This document shows positions 56,101 through 64,000 of a DNA stretch of 64,000 nt, in pieces. Source of the DNA: Desulfobacteraceae bacterium (lineage in GTDB: Bacteria; Desulfobacterota; Desulfobacteria; Desulfobacterales; JAABTS01); NCBI GenBank assembly GCA_011389735.1, contig JAABTS010000003.1, forward strand, positions 1 to 64,000. The letters run 5' to 3'. Below the pieces are notes generated by a model, which saw only the letters and a program-made list of their open reading frames with translations, made no database searches and was not told where the DNA came from. The position numbers and the translations under genes were made by a program. Each line of letters begins with the position of its first letter. Position 1 is the first letter of the stretch.

Positions 56101-57825
56101 TTATTTTTGAGTGACCCTGACCACTTCTTCGATGGTCGTTACGCCTTGAAGCACTTTTTGAACGCCGTCCTGCCGAAGCGTCGTCATTTTGGCTTCCTTC
56201 TTGATCCGGGCCGAGTCATAGGTTTTCAGAACCAGGCTCTTTAAATGCGGATCCATCACCAGTATTTCCATGATGACCACCCGTCCCCGATAGCCTGTGT
56301 TGAAACAATTCGGACATCCGACGGGCCGGTAAACGGGATTGTTTTCAATCTGTTCGGGCTTTATTCCGACGCCTTCGAGCATGGCCGCGTCAGGCGTATA
56401 AGGTTCCCGGCATTCCTTACAGAGCACCCGAACGAGCCTTTGAGCCCCCAGGGCGATTACCGAGGAGCTGATCAAAAAAGGCTCCACCCCGATATCGACC
56501 AGCCGGGTGATAGCGCTGGCTGAATCATTGGTGTGGAGCGTCGAAAAGACCAGATGCCCCGTCAAAGCAGACTGAACTGCGATTTCAGCGGTTTCCAGAT
56601 CTCTTATTTCACCGATCAGGATCACGTCCGGATCTTGCCGGACGATGGATCGAAGGCCCCGGGCGAACGTCAGGTCGATCTTTTGATTGACCTGAATCTG
56701 GCTGATTCCTCGAAGCTGGTATTCAATTGGATCTTCAATGGTGATAATATTGATGTCCGGCGTGTTGATCGAGGACAGAATGGCGTACAAGGTCGTTGTT
56801 TTACCGCTTCCCGTGGGGCCTGTGACCAGGATGATCCCGTTGGGCGAGGTGACGATATCTTTTACCAACGCCAGCTTTTCCGGGGAAAATCCAAGTTCCG
56901 TCAGTTGAAGCAGCGAGGTCGATTTGTTGAGAAGACGCAATACGACTCGTTCGCCGAAACTCGTTGGAAGCGTCGATATCCGGACGTCGATATCCTGATC
57001 ACCGATTTTGACTTCAAGCCTGCCGTCCTGGGGAAGACGCTTTTCAGCGATATTCATTTTGGCCATGACCTTGATCCGGGACGTCAGGGCGGGTTGTATC
57101 CATTTGGGCGGTTTCAGAAGATCATACAGGATTCCGTCCACCCGGTACCGCACCTTGAAACTGTCCTGATAAGGTTCGATATGGATATCGCTGGCCCGGG
57201 CCTTGATGGACTGCGAAATAATGTGGTTTACCAGTTTGATGATCGGGGCGTCGCTGGTATCGTCCAGAAGGTCGGCGGTGTCTTCGATTTCGTTGATGAT
57301 GGTGGCGCCGTCTTCCTCCATGTTCTGAACCAGTTGCTCAGCGGAATCCCGGTTTAAATCGTAGGAAATGTTGATTGCGGACAGTATCGAATCCTTGGTG
57401 GATAAGACGATCTTGTATTCTCTGGAGTTAAGCATCCGGGTCAGATCGTCCAGCGGTTGAAAATCAGAAGGATCATTCACCGCGATGATATATTCCGATT
57501 GATTTGTTTCCGGTTCGTCGTTTTGAAGCCGGCCGTCGTTTTTGATAATCGCGAGCGGAACCATGCAGCATTTTTTCAAAAACTGGATCGGCACGTCCCG
57601 GGTAAGCGGGTTTTCAATACTTTCCAGCGGGAGCTTGGGCCAGAAGGGAATGTCGTAAAGCTTGCTGAAGGCTTCAAGTATCCGGGTCTCGGTGGTAACT
57701 TTTTTCCGGATCAGAATGTCGCTTAATTTTCCGCCTTTTTCCGCTTTGGTTATAACGGCTTCCTGCATATCTTCCTCGGATACGCCGTATTGCCGGATTA
57801 AATATTCTGAAAGTGTATTGCTCAT
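56101..57825 (-). CDS. gspE: Type II secretion system ATPase GspE
   Basis: GPTGSGKTTTLYAILSSIN, DPDVILIGEIRDLETAEIAVQSALTGHLVFSTLHTNDSASAITRL; four-Cys zinc motif CKEC..CPNC. Confidence 0.95.
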   Translation of the reverse strand: MSNTLSEYLIRQYGVSEEDMQEAVITKAEKGGKLSDILIRKKVTTETRILEAFSKLYDIPFWPKLPLESIENPLTRDVPIQFLKKCCMVPLAIIKNDGRLQNDEPETNQSEYIIAVNDPSDFQPLDDLTRMLNSREYKIVLSTKDSILSAINISYDLNRDSAEQLVQNMEEDGATIINEIEDTADLLDDTSDAPIIKLVNHIISQSIKARASDIHIEPYQDSFKVRYRVDGILYDLLKPPKWIQPALTSRIKVMAKMNIAEKRLPQDGRLEVKIGDQDIDVRISTLPTSFGERVVLRLLNKSTSLLQLTELGFSPEKLALVKDIVTSPNGIILVTGPTGSGKTTTLYAILSSINTPDINIITIEDPIEYQLRGISQIQVNQKIDLTFARGLRSIVRQDPDVILIGEIRDLETAEIAVQSALTGHLVFSTLHTNDSASAITRLVDIGVEPFLISSSVIALGAQRLVRVLCKECREPYTPDAAMLEGVGIKPEQIENNPVYRPVGCPNCFNTGYRGRVVIMEILVMDPHLKSLVLKTYDSARIKKEAKMTTLRQDGVQKVLQGVTTIEEVVRVTQK

Positions 57826-57833
57826 GGATGATA

Positions 57834-59828
57834 TCACTCGGACTCGTTTTCAGGAGTGTAGATCGGTTTCGGGACAATCTTGCTTCCCGGCATATTTTCA
57901 TATTCTTTATACATTTTAACGCCCTCGGACTTGATTTGATCGATGTCGCCCTGCTTCTTTTCGTACAGTTCGGTCGCTTCGCCGGGATTTTCAACGACGT
58001 ACGGAGTCAGGAAAACGAACAGATTGGTTTTTTCCTGATATTTGGACATGGATTTAAACAGCCATCCCAGCACCGGAACGCCTCCGAGACAGGGCACCCG
58101 GCTTTCCGAAAGGGAAATGCTGTCATCGATAAGGCCTCCGATTACCACGGTGTTTTTATCATCGACGATCACTGTGGTTTCCACGGTGCGTTTCAGTGTG
58201 GTCGGCGTGTTTTCCTCGACAGTGCTGGCCCCGGTCAGTTTGGTCACTTCCTGGGATATCTGCAATCGGATAAGGCGGTCCTTGCTTATCTGCGGCGTTA
58301 TTTTCAGGGTGATCCCCACGTCCTTGTATTCATAGGTGTTATAGGATTCCACGGTTGATGAGCCGGACTTGGTCAAATAAGGAACGTTTCTTCCCACGTA
58401 TATGGTCGCTTCCTCATTATCGGTGGTCAGCACCTGGGGCGTGGATAGAATGTGGACGTTTTCATCCTTTTGATAGGCCTGCACGATTGCGGCCAGATTC
58501 GGAAAGCTGACGCCGCCGAGTTCAAGGGCTTCACTGAAAATTCCGAGAGAATAGCCGTCCGGGAGCGTACCGATCGGCGGGGACATCAGCCCCTTAATAT
58601 TGCTGTATCCGGTAGATCCGCCGCCGCTGAAACCGCCGCCATAGGCGCCTTCGGTGCCGTCGTAACTTCCTTTTCCGAGCGCGATCCATTCGGCTCCGAG
58701 CATAAATCCCTTATCCACGTTCACTTCCATAATCAGGCATTCGATATATACCATGGATCTGGGAATATCCAGCTTTCTGATAATATCTTCCAGAACCGCG
58801 AAATCATCTTTTTCAGCCATGATAATCAGGCTGTTGGTGGCTTTGTCCGCCGTGATATTGACCTTTTCCGAAACTACGGGAGCTTCTTTCTTGCCTTTGG
58901 TTGCAGTCTGTCTTTGCTTGGTGGAAAGGGATTGGAGGGTCTTGGCGAGTTCTTCGGCCGTGGCGTTTTCAAGATAATAAACACGGATCTTTTCCTTTCC
59001 CCTGGGTACTTCCCGGTCGAGAATGGCGAGCAGGTCTTTTATTCGAACGGTTTCATCTTCGCTCGCCAGGGAAATGACCGCGTTGATCCGCTCATCGGCT
59101 ACAAACTTGGCCGTGCTGTCCGCCGCGCCTTTCCTTCTTGGCGCTCTGGTTTGAAAAATGGTCGTCAACAGCCGCACCATTTTGGTGGCGTCTCCGTTTT
59201 CCAGCGGAATGACAGTGATTTCCCGACCTACGCCCGGCACATCGATTTCCATGAGAATTTTCAAAAGCCGTTGGATATTGGATTGCACATCGGTAAGAAT
59301 CAATACATTGGTCGGCTGATACGAAAGCAGTACGGAATTTTTCGATATGAGCGGAGTGAGCAACCGTTTGATTTCATCGGGATCGGCGTACCGTAACGGT
59401 ATCAATTGGGTCACCACCTTATCATCGGGCGCCCGGGATTCTTCTTTGAGCAAGGTTTCGATACTCTTGGATCTTGCGTCGGTCGCGGGCACGATTTTGA
59501 CAAACTCACCCGATTGAACCGTCGTGAATCCATGAACCTCCAGTACAGATTCAAACACCTTATAGGCTTCTTCAACCGTGATTTTGGAAGGCGAAATAAC
59601 GGACACCTTACCTTTTACCCGGTTGTCGACAATAAAATTGGTTTTGGTTATATCACTGATAAAATCGACTAACGCCCGGATGTCCACATCAGGCAGATTC
59701 ATCGTTATTTCCTGATCCGGAGCCAATGCGTCGGCCGCAACAGCTCCGGCCATACAGAAAAATGCAACGATCAGAATTCCCATAATCAACATTCGACTTT
59801 GTTTGACAATATTCGCAATTACCGCCAT
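57834..59828 (-). CDS. gspD: Type II secretion system secretin GspD
   Basis: N-domain repeats; VPYLTKSGSSTVESYNTYEYKDVGITLKITPQISKD; VPCLGGVPVLGWLFKS. Confidence 0.95.
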   Translation of the reverse strand: MAVIANIVKQSRMLIMGILIVAFFCMAGAVAADALAPDQEITMNLPDVDIRALVDFISDITKTNFIVDNRVKGKVSVISPSKITVEEAYKVFESVLEVHGFTTVQSGEFVKIVPATDARSKSIETLLKEESRAPDDKVVTQLIPLRYADPDEIKRLLTPLISKNSVLLSYQPTNVLILTDVQSNIQRLLKILMEIDVPGVGREITVIPLENGDATKMVRLLTTIFQTRAPRRKGAADSTAKFVADERINAVISLASEDETVRIKDLLAILDREVPRGKEKIRVYYLENATAEELAKTLQSLSTKQRQTATKGKKEAPVVSEKVNITADKATNSLIIMAEKDDFAVLEDIIRKLDIPRSMVYIECLIMEVNVDKGFMLGAEWIALGKGSYDGTEGAYGGGFSGGGSTGYSNIKGLMSPPIGTLPDGYSLGIFSEALELGGVSFPNLAAIVQAYQKDENVHILSTPQVLTTDNEEATIYVGRNVPYLTKSGSSTVESYNTYEYKDVGITLKITPQISKDRLIRLQISQEVTKLTGASTVEENTPTTLKRTVETTVIVDDKNTVVIGGLIDDSISLSESRVPCLGGVPVLGWLFKSMSKYQEKTNLFVFLTPYVVENPGEATELYEKKQGDIDQIKSEGVKMYKEYENMPGSKIVPKPIYTPENESE

Positions 59829-59874
59829 GGTGTTTTCGATTGTAGCCTCCGCTTTAAGGTTTGATCATCCAATT

Positions 59875-60768
59875 TTATTCAATATTGTAGTCAAGGGTCC
59901 GTTCAAGTCCTCTGCGCTTGATCTTCAATTCCACGTTGGACGATGATTTGAGTCCTGTATAAAATTTCAAGGCGTCATCCACGGTTTGAATATTTTCCCC
60001 GTCAATGCCGAGGATGATATCTCCGCTTTGAAGTCCCAGTTTGGTGAATATGGAATTCGGCTTGATCCGGGTCACGGTGAGTCCGTTGGGCTTGCCGTTA
60101 AAGTAGTGGGGCCGGAAACGCGCCTGTTTCATAATAGTATTGATGTTGGAGGTGGCCTGGTCGATTTCCGATCTGGAAATGGAGATAGATTGGCTTCTAA
60201 CTCCTCTTGATCCTTTATTTACGGAGGCGCGCCTGGGATCTATCGACGGCGTCGGCGGTCCGGAGGGCCTTCCGGCGATTCCGGGCTTTTCCATTTCCAA
60301 AACTTCGTCCACCCCATTGACGCTCAGAATAACTTCATTCCATAAAATTTGTTTTATTTTTGCATGTTCAATGGATTCGCCTTCCTTGAGGAGAATTTGT
60401 TTACGGGTTTTGGGATCTTCGATAATCGCCCGGGCATGGGCTTTATCGCCGGTGATGGCGCCCCGGAGTTTTAATTTGAGATCCGTCTTTTTTAACGGTT
60501 CCTCGATTGGTTCAGCATCTTTGATCGCTTTTTGGGCCGATATTTGAGCTTCGGTCGTAGTTTGAAACAAATTACGGTCCTCGATGGACCGGTAATGGTT
60601 ATAGGGTTTGTGCTGCTCGCTTTCAATGGATACGGCCTTGATCTCAGTCATCCGGGGCAAAGGGCTTACATCCATTTGCGCTTCGATAAATCCGTAAAAT
60701 ACGTCAACGGCGAAATAAACAACGCCGGTGATCATCAGAAGATTGATCAGTATAAATATTCGTTTCAT
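59875..60768 (-). CDS. gspC: Type II secretion system protein GspC with PDZ domain
   Basis: N-terminal TM; RNLF; GLTVTRIKPNSIFTKLGLQSGDIILGIDGENIQ. Confidence 0.88.
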   Translation of the reverse strand: MKRIFILINLLMITGVVYFAVDVFYGFIEAQMDVSPLPRMTEIKAVSIESEQHKPYNHYRSIEDRNLFQTTTEAQISAQKAIKDAEPIEEPLKKTDLKLKLRGAITGDKAHARAIIEDPKTRKQILLKEGESIEHAKIKQILWNEVILSVNGVDEVLEMEKPGIAGRPSGPPTPSIDPRRASVNKGSRGVRSQSISISRSEIDQATSNINTIMKQARFRPHYFNGKPNGLTVTRIKPNSIFTKLGLQSGDIILGIDGENIQTVDDALKFYTGLKSSSNVELKIKRRGLERTLDYNIE

Positions 60769-60886
60769 AGCGGATTACTCCTTTATCATAAAAAGCGATC
60801 CTTGAAAAATGGTTATTATATTTTCCGCAGGTTGCCGGAATACCGGATTAACCGCTTTTTGACCTTTTTTCGCCGGTGTTTCGGCG

Positions 60887-61747
60887 CTAAATCCATCTGA
60901 AAGTATAATTGTCGATTGTCCCCCCGATTATGAACTGGTAAGAAGAAGCCCCGGACCGATTCCTGAAAATCAACGTCAACAATGTTTTGCCCATTCCGTT
61001 GGCGAAGGCTTCGTGAGGCTTTATGCCGCCTTTCAGGTTCAGCCGGCTGTCGCCGATCGGATCCGCCAGGACAATCGTCCCTGAAATATCCCCGTTCACC
61101 TGCTCCCCTATGGCGGTACACTGCTTGATTTCGATCTTGCGGTTCTTCAAGGAAATATCCGCATCAATACTGGGAAACACAAGCGCCATTTTAATGATGG
61201 GAATCGCCAGGTCAATCGCAAGATCGCTGATTTTCAGATTGGCGTGGGCTGTTTCATCGACATTGTTCCGGGTATAGGCCACGTCCCCGTTCACCATACC
61301 GGTTACATTTTCAGCCGGAAGGTTTTCCAGCGCCTGGATTCGCTCGATCATCAACCCGTTGATATCCGCCGTGACGTTGACGTCATCGGGTCTCAACGGA
61401 AAGGGGAAATCCGCGATTCCGCCGATTGTTCCCTCCCAGATGGACGCATTGAAAGAAAACGATTTCCGCTCCTTGAACAGCGTGGTCAGTTTGGGAGCCA
61501 CATCGAGTCTTTCGGCCTGAGCCACATACAGATCGCCGTAATATATATCCAGGGTTTTAAACGCAAGACCGGGCGGTAGGTCGGGAACGACCCGGTCCAC
61601 TTTCAAAGTGATATTGGGGTCGGCCTCCGAAACACGATGGCCGGTATATCGAGAAACCGTGTCGGACGGAAACAGATAATACAGACATGCGCCCGTTGCA
61701 ATAATCGTATAAATGGCGTAAAGAATAATTTTAGTGAATTTATTCAT
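60887..61747 (-). CDS. gspN: Type II secretion system protein GspN
   Basis: Position between gspM and gspC; PPGLAFKTLDIYYGDLYVAQAERLDVAPKLTTLF; NGDISGTIVL. Confidence 0.78.
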   Translation of the reverse strand: MNKFTKIILYAIYTIIATGACLYYLFPSDTVSRYTGHRVSEADPNITLKVDRVVPDLPPGLAFKTLDIYYGDLYVAQAERLDVAPKLTTLFKERKSFSFNASIWEGTIGGIADFPFPLRPDDVNVTADINGLMIERIQALENLPAENVTGMVNGDVAYTRNNVDETAHANLKISDLAIDLAIPIIKMALVFPSIDADISLKNRKIEIKQCTAIGEQVNGDISGTIVLADPIGDSRLNLKGGIKPHEAFANGMGKTLLTLIFRNRSGASSYQFIIGGTIDNYTFRWI

Positions 61748-61837
61748 AAGGTTATATTCCGTTCCGAGTTTTCCGGCTTATATTCCGAGTCAACCGTTTT
61801 TTTGTTCCTTTCGATTTGTTACCGGCCAAAAGAAAAG

Positions 61838-62371
61838 CTATCTTGTATTCAATTCCCATGTCACCACCTGAAGCAGGACGTTGATATAAAGAGCCCCGGG
61901 CCGCTTTTTAGAAATGGACATTTTATTGATACTCACCATGTTGTCCGAAGTTTCAATCTTATACAAATAGGATGTCAACTGAGGCAGCGTAACGTTTTCA
62001 AGTTTCAATTCGACCTGGGAAATCCGGTACCGGCTTTCATTTTGATCCGATTTGGTCGAAGGCTTCATATGGGCGATATTGTTCTTGATCCGGGTCTCTC
62101 CCGCCAGCCTTTCTAAAAATGAAAACAGGGTAAAATTCTTTGGCCGGCTGTTATAATAATTTTTCAGCCTCTCGGATCGTTGAATCAACGTCAAATATTC
62201 CGATTTCAACAGCATCATATCCGAAAGGGTGGACACTTTTGTCTGAATTGTGTGGTCGAGGCGTTTCTTCTTGTCTATTTGCGGGTTGTAAAACAATTGC
62301 AAATATCCGACCGTGATGATGACCAGAAACATGAGCGTCACCATGTTTGCTTCCCGCCTGCTCAATTTCAT
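61838..62371 (-). CDS. gspM: Type II secretion system protein GspM
   Basis: Short single-TM protein between gspL and gspN; overlaps the gspL stop. Confidence 0.75.
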   Translation of the reverse strand: MKLSRREANMVTLMFLVIITVGYLQLFYNPQIDKKKRLDHTIQTKVSTLSDMMLLKSEYLTLIQRSERLKNYYNSRPKNFTLFSFLERLAGETRIKNNIAHMKPSTKSDQNESRYRISQVELKLENVTLPQLTSYLYKIETSDNMVSINKMSISKKRPGALYINVLLQVVTWELNTR

Positions 62372-63840
62372 TTGAACGTCACCTTTAACTTGAATTGGAT
62401 TTTCGGGCCGGATCTTCCGGTGTTCATAATTTCCACCTTTTGAAACAGGGAAGAGGATTCGATCTTGCCCTGGATTTCATCGACCGAATTAAAAGTATCC
62501 GTATTCCCTGTAATCATGAAATGATCCGTATCGATCACCAGCCGCATCAATTCGACATCGAGATGTCCCCCTGTTTTACGGCTCATTTCGTCCAGTATAT
62601 CAATCACCAGGATGGACTGGCGGTTCGCGTCGGGAAACAGCGTGGTTTCCTGTTTTTCCTCGATAGCCGCACGCATTCGAGCCAGAGGATCGTTTCCAAG
62701 TTCTTCGTTGGGAAACGTCGATTTAAAAACGGCCGCCATTTGCTGCTCTAAATTCGCGATCTTTTTTTCCCTGGAATAATTTTCCACCAGAATATTGATG
62801 GAATACAGAAGCACGATAAAGATCAGAGCAATGACGATTTTTACGAGCGCGTTTTTGTGTTCTTCCCATCGTCTCATCGGAGCGAACGGCCCTGTCCTGA
62901 AATTGGGGCACGCCACGCCTTCGGTTTCCATCAAGGCGCCGGCGAAAGCGTGTCCCGCTTCCGTCGCCGACGGATCGGCCTCGAACGACCGGCTCACTTT
63001 TTCAGCCGCGTCCTCAAGCATGTTGACGACACGAAAAGGAATTCCCAGCATTTTTTCCGATGCTTCAGAGGGATTTCCCGATTCCATGCAGAGGGTAACA
63101 CCGGGACCCGCCCCGAAAATCACTTCGGGTTGTACATCGGACAAAGCTCCCTGGCCTTCGATGGACAAAAGCGTCCGGCGAACTTGGGTGAACAGATCCG
63201 TGTTCCTGTTTTCAGGCGTGTCATCCACCGTAAAAGATCGAACCAAACGGACTTCTTTGGATAGAATCAAAAAAAGGGTGCAATATTGAATATCGATATC
63301 CAGGAAAGCACAGGTTTCCGGCAGGTCGAAGAACTTACCAAGGCACAGCGCCATGGGAAAACCCCCGGCGGTAATAATTTCCGGCTCAATCCGGTGAGAC
63401 GACAGCAAAGAAAGGATCTCCGCAATTTGTTCCCGTTCGGCCGCCACGGCGATAAATTCCGTGCCTTCATAGCCGTCCTGGTTCTTGATTTCGTGAAAAT
63501 CAAAAACCAGTTCGTCAACAGAAAACGGCAATTCAGGCTCCAATTCAAAAGGCATGATCTGCCGGATCTTTTTTGCGCCTTTGAACGGAAGGCGCATATT
63601 TCTGTATGAAACCGAGGCCCCCGGTAGTGAAACGACGCACGATGCGCCGGCGAGGTTCATTCCGGAAAAAACCGTCGAAAAGGCCTGATCCATGTCTTTC
63701 CGTGATTCGGAGTCCGATAAAACCTCCGGAAGCGAAACGCGTTCCCAGGCTTCAAGACGATTGCCTCTGAGCCCCGTTTGCACGAGTACGGCGGTCAATG
63801 TGTTGTCACGGATATCGATTCCGAGTACTTTTCTACTCAT
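62368..63840 (-). CDS. gspL: Type II secretion system protein GspL / PilM-like
   Basis: KVLGIDIRDNTLTAVLVQTG, VVSLPGASVSYRNMRLPF actin-like ATPase fold motifs; TM at about residue 340. Confidence 0.82.
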   Translation of the reverse strand: MSRKVLGIDIRDNTLTAVLVQTGLRGNRLEAWERVSLPEVLSDSESRKDMDQAFSTVFSGMNLAGASCVVSLPGASVSYRNMRLPFKGAKKIRQIMPFELEPELPFSVDELVFDFHEIKNQDGYEGTEFIAVAAEREQIAEILSLLSSHRIEPEIITAGGFPMALCLGKFFDLPETCAFLDIDIQYCTLFLILSKEVRLVRSFTVDDTPENRNTDLFTQVRRTLLSIEGQGALSDVQPEVIFGAGPGVTLCMESGNPSEASEKMLGIPFRVVNMLEDAAEKVSRSFEADPSATEAGHAFAGALMETEGVACPNFRTGPFAPMRRWEEHKNALVKIVIALIFIVLLYSINILVENYSREKKIANLEQQMAAVFKSTFPNEELGNDPLARMRAAIEEKQETTLFPDANRQSILVIDILDEMSRKTGGHLDVELMRLVIDTDHFMITGNTDTFNSVDEIQGKIESSSLFQKVEIMNTGRSGPKIQFKLKVTFK

Positions 63841-63862
63841 TTATCTGGTCACCAACTGTTTG

Positions 63863-63972
63863 TATAACCTTCCGGAAATCAAATAGCACAGTATTATTAT
63901 CCGCCCGAGATATACGAATGATTTGATCTCGAACCCGCTGTTTTGTGCAATCCAATTTCTAAAAAGCTACAG
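63863..63972. repeat. Family A element; a second copy appears to begin at about 63969 and runs off the window
   Basis: TATAACCTTCCGGAAATCAAATAGCACAG...TTTTGTGCAATCCAATTTCTAAAAAGCTAC, then AGGTTCTCAAAAATTAAATTTCACAATGCG. Confidence 0.65.
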
Positions 63973-64000
63973 GTTCTCAAAAATTAAATTTCACAATGCG

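Noticed and set aside
1-64000. tRNA, rRNA, prophage or defence-system genes
   Set aside because: None recognised by eye; a dedicated tRNAscan/Infernal/DefenseFinder run would be decisive but could not be performed.

Overview
The window is a 64 kb chromosomal segment with mostly housekeeping gene content. I infer a sulfate-reducer-like deltaproteobacterium (Desulfobacterota) from gene content only. I found no rRNA, tRNA, prophage, defence island or CRISPR array. Recognisable blocks are: glycogen/maltodextrin metabolism (alpha-glucan phosphorylase plus a bifunctional-type debranching enzyme), guaB, dnaE, mannose-1-P guanylyltransferase, a DapF-family gene, trxA-trxB-bamD, an FtsX-type ABC exporter, mlaC-mlaA, cbiB-cbiR-like, tpx, proS, rel/spoT, rpmB, a prmA-like gene, an Hsp70 module and a type II secretion cluster (gspL-M-N-C-D-E). 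The most notable points are: (1) a DapF-family protein in which both catalytic cysteines are Ser and the conserved Glu before the second one is Tyr; (2) a cytoplasmic REC / substrate-binding-protein-like / CheW fusion; (3) a 1133-aa fusion of a periplasmic LivJ-like binding domain, a beta-rich linker, an MscS channel and a cyclic-nucleotide-binding domain, directly upstream of a patatin gene; (4) a membrane-anchored coiled-coil protein with a GrpE-like C-terminus paired with a non-canonical Hsp70; (5) three families of short non-autonomous palindromic elements. One of these (about 170 bp) shows perfect 8-bp target-site duplications at three loci, including a nested insertion into a member of another family. 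Another (about 70 bp) begins immediately after the TAA stop codon of two genes.
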